Source: Balanoglossus misakiensis | Taxonomy: Eukaryota; Hemichordata | NCBI GenBank assembly: GCA_040954595.2 | Contig: CM082598.2 | Coordinates: forward strand, 10,044,001 to 10,108,000 | Length of the DNA stretch: 64,000 bases | Reading direction: 5' to 3' | In this document: piece by piece, positions 61,143 to 64,000 of the stretch | Numbering within the stretch: the first letter of the stretch is position 1 | Layout: the number at the start of each line of letters is the position of its first letter | Program-made: the position numbers and the translations under genes | Notes under the pieces: generated by a model | Seen by the model: the letters and a program-made list of their open reading frames with translations, nothing else | What the model was told of the DNA's origin: nothing | The model's database searches: none

Positions 61143-63432
61143 CTGTGACAATGTGTAATTAAAGAGAAATATACAGTCAGTGGAGTAAAGGGTATAACAC
61201 AATCATACTGATGGAATTCTCACTACCTGAAATAGGTTTTTGCTACCTAGGTGAGTGATGAATAAAGGTCTAATGTCCTCTCTGATATAACATACTAGTG
61301 TATGGTAAATGTCTTTCAGAGATCTACACATTAAAGGGACAAACTCTCTACAGTTAATTCATTTTGGGGAGATTTTTACTCTCATATCCTACAAACGGGA
61401 TGGAAGTTGTGTGTGGTCGAACATTGATTCACTATATATCCACATGTAGAATAACATAAATGGTGTCTTGTATCAAACATAATGTATGGAAAAAGGGCAG
61501 CGAGAGAGAGACTTTGTCCCTTTAAATATCATAGCTGGCATACAGTTATAAATATGCATTTTTTGATTTATGTCTTGCAAGTACAAAACTGTTCTTTATT
61601 AAAAAGAAATACAGACAAGGTGATCCCAGGAACATAAAACCCAAAACTCAAAGCTACCAGACAGATGAGTCTTGAGATAAACTTGGACTTACTTGTCAAT
61701 CAATCTGGACTGCTCTTGTAACAACAACTCACTCAATGCTTCACTGGTGCTGGATGATTTTGTTGGCACTTGCATAGCAACAGATAAGGCTTTATTCAGA
61801 AACTCTTCTAGTTGGCTGGAATTGGCGCCTGTCAGCTGGTGATACACTGCATATGGTGCAAAGTCAAACAAAATTCACCCAATCATAAAATGTATCATTA
61901 ACATGATCATACCATAAAAAATGTGAATGAATTACAATTATAGCGTGCGCATATTGAATCATACGAAATCACACCAAATAACGCGAGACTTAGAAATAAC
62001 ATTACATGTGTATGGTGCCACTTAAACGACACCATTTATTCTTTTTGAGCCTAAATCATGTTTAACCACAACTAGACAACCACAATGACCTTGTGAGAAT
62101 GAAACCCACCAATAAATACATGTAGATAATCTGAAGCTATCACAGAAACAGAATGTCTTTGACAAAGTATTGCAAAGCCTTCAGTTGACCGCGAAAAAGT
62201 TGACGAAGCATGCATGTGGAAAGTGGAGTGTTGACAACAATGTGAATATATGCACGATAGCTTGCTGCGCTCGCACTCAGGTCAAACCTGTTACATATTA
62301 CCAAAAATGTGGATCTATATAATTAACATTGGGTCCGTTCCTTCTTATCCCACTCGTGTTTCTGTTTGTTTGGTGAGAATATCTAATAGGTTAGCCCCTT
62401 TCACTCCCAGTTCCTTCTTTAGAGGTCCAACCTTACCATAGAAAACGATGGGTTTGGACTGGAACATGGCGGTGAAAGGGTTCAGGTGCTTGAGGGAGTG
62501 TTAAAAATGCAGACTTTACCTTTCTATAACATGTCTCTATCTACAGCCATCCGTCCCTCAGTGACGGCTTCAATGATTTCACTCACTTCATCCAAGTTGC
62601 CACCACTGGCTTTGATGGGACTTTTCTCACTGCTCAGGGATTTCGCTGGAAGGAAGGACGTAAGACTGGAATTAAGGCATACGTCCCTACATAAAGGGAG
62701 GACATGATACCACAAATGGTTAATGGAGTTTCTGGGAAGGTTTTCAAATTCCAGGAATTTCCAGGAGTGTACGAATCCAGTTAAGAATTCTTTATGTCAT
62801 GTGATCTGGCCATGTGACCTCCAGCATTGTCATTTCCAGGTGACGGCAAACAACATAGTGGCATCCAGTAAAAGTTTTCCACGTATGTAAGTACTTAAGA
62901 ACCGCCAGACATGTAACATGTATCAGGTATAGTACCTCATCAGCCTCATGGCATTTTGTCTGCACAGTCTTTGTCTGCACCACGTTGCTGAAGTTGCCTG
63001 TCATCTGGAAAATTGAATGCCAACGTATTTGCGCTTGAGCGCGTCTGGCGTCTTTTGATATCAAAGAATAAATGCATTGTACAAACTTGAAAGTATGTAG
63101 AATTTTTCTATTTATCCTGTGTGATATAGTGAAAACGCTCAAGTTACAGTTTGTGTATGGTTTTGAGAATTATTTCACTGCTTGAGGTAAGTGAAATAAA
63201 CAGCTCACCTTGTTGTCTGTTGACTTTTTCATACTGGTTGAGAAGTTTTGTAAACACACTGTTTTCAGACTTTGATGAACTCAAAATTGCAGACACTAGC
63301 TGGACAAATCTCATCATATCTTCCTTCTTTTCAAGATGTTTCTAAATGATATAAAGGAGTGAGAGTGAGAATTGTGCATGATTATGTCAGTTTTGAACTT
63401 TCATGTCTGTTTTGGACTGAGAGCTGTTGAAT

Positions 63433-63459
63433 GAGAGAGAGAGAGAGAGGGAGAGAGAG
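63433..63459. repeat. (GA)n microsatellite, expanded allele in unit 11
   Basis: This is the same locus as in other units but 27 bases instead of 24, ending agagttcgcg where others have agagatcgcg. Confidence 0.85.
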
Positions 63460-64000
63460 TTCGCGCTCGAACAATCAGGGGGTCACGCAGACGTAATCTT
63501 TTCATTGGCGTGATACTGATATCACCACGTAACTTGCAATTCCCAAGAGTGCGACTGTACGTACGTAAACTGTATCAAATTCAACTCATTCACGTCATAT
63601 GAGAGGAGGTATACCGTGCGAATGCGAGCGCTGGGGGAACCGGGTACCGCCTACTTGAAATGGACCTCTTCCCTTAGTGAAGTCAAATAATCATAATTAT
63701 CTATCATGTAAGAAGTCAAAAATGTAAGAGAATGTTTTAATAAATATGTCAACTTATTATTTATATTCCCCTGTATATATTCCCCTGTAAATGTCTCATA
63801 ATTTGAGGAATAATATTTTGGAAGCTGAACGGAAGTTGCAACTCAAATCAAATTTCAACTTCTCCAATATATGGAATAACACTATAAGCCTACTGACTTG
63901 AGAAACTCAAATTGAATTTCAAATTCTCGAACAAACGAAAATATGTTTGAATGTAAGTAATCTTACTATAAAATTGACATGCAATTACCTGTCGTTGGTG

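Larger units (their letters stand above)
1..64000. repeat. Tandem macrosatellite of an INTS1 gene segment, period about 6.0 kb
   Basis: The same block recurs from one end of the window to the other. Using the motif attataacac after a TTAA as a phase marker, units begin at 491, 6440, 12077, 18096, 27904, 33853, 39873, 45892, 51913 and 57935, with a rearranged unit from 59861 on. Spacing is 6019 to 6022 bp for plain units. It is 5949 for short units that carry the TTAA element, 5637 for a unit with an internal deletion, and 9808 where a hAT transposon is inserted. All units are head to tail. Differences are mostly single bases, so copies are young or kept alike by exchange. Neither array edge is in view. 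Confidence 0.97.
59861..64000 (-). pseudogene. INTS1: INTS1 array unit 11 (rearranged, keeps ancestral exons)
   Basis: It begins with a 323-bp repeat of intron and exon sequence already present in unit 10 (58971 onward), including the exon at 60019-60184 with an intact acceptor. It then has 961 bp not found in any other unit (60184-61144), with exons 60522-60607 and 60891-61142. It continues as a normal unit: 61693-61846, 62520-62645 (TAG at 62524-62526), 63209-63341, and the first 12 bases of the 180-nt exon at 63989-64000. Near 62700 it lacks eight bases (ggacatgatacc where others read ggacatttggacatgatacc), in an intron. Confidence 0.86.

Noticed and set aside
1-64000. CRISPR array, prokaryotic operons, tRNA or rRNA genes
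   Set aside because: The repeats are 6 kb long with introns and transposons, with no short spacer-repeat pattern. I saw no tRNA or rRNA signature by eye.
491-64000. The array as a translated beaded INTS1 protein
   Set aside because: The shared TAG and the out-of-phase unit junction make this untenable from the genomic sequence.

Overview
The window looks like nuclear DNA of an animal. It is AT-rich, with spliced genes (GT-AG introns), microsatellites and class II transposons. The host gene and transposon types would fit an invertebrate deuterostome or another marine invertebrate, but I cannot name the species from sequence alone.

Almost the whole window is one tandem array with a period of about 6.0 kb. 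Ten units and one rearranged unit are visible, starting at 491, 6440, 12077, 18096, 27904, 33853, 39873, 45892, 51913, 57935 and 59861. The array runs off both ends. Read on the minus strand, a full unit carries nine exons whose splice phases and protein sequence match one internal block of INTS1, the large scaffold subunit of the Integrator complex. So a multi-exon slice of a housekeeping gene has become a macrosatellite. The copies look non-coding as a gene: every visible copy of one exon carries the same in-frame TAG, and in most units the join from the last exon to the first exon of the next unit is out of phase. The rearranged unit (59861-64000) is the exception. It keeps about 960 bp that the other units have lost, with two more well-formed INTS1 exons (60522-60607 and 60891-61142) and an intact acceptor on a third. 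It therefore looks like the older, longer form of the unit.

Two kinds of mobile DNA sit in the array. A 3150-bp hAT-type DNA transposon (23030-26179) interrupts unit 4. It has perfect 16-bp terminal inverted repeats, a 5-bp target duplication and an uninterrupted 748-residue transposase on the minus strand. The same site is empty in the other units, so its ends are known to the base. A 733-bp TTAA-flanked non-autonomous element is present at four unit junctions (1-487, 5704-6436, 27168-27900, 33117-33849), while the equivalent TTAA is empty at the other junctions.

Units differ by scattered single bases and a few indels. Two short units (1 and 5) lack one exon and a 446-bp intron block. Units 1-3 and units 5-7 share diagnostic variants about 27.4 kb apart, which indicates block duplication plus later gene conversion. 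The transposase is the only gene in the window that appears complete. INTS1 names and exon matches rest on remembered family sequence and on splice-phase consistency, not on a database search.
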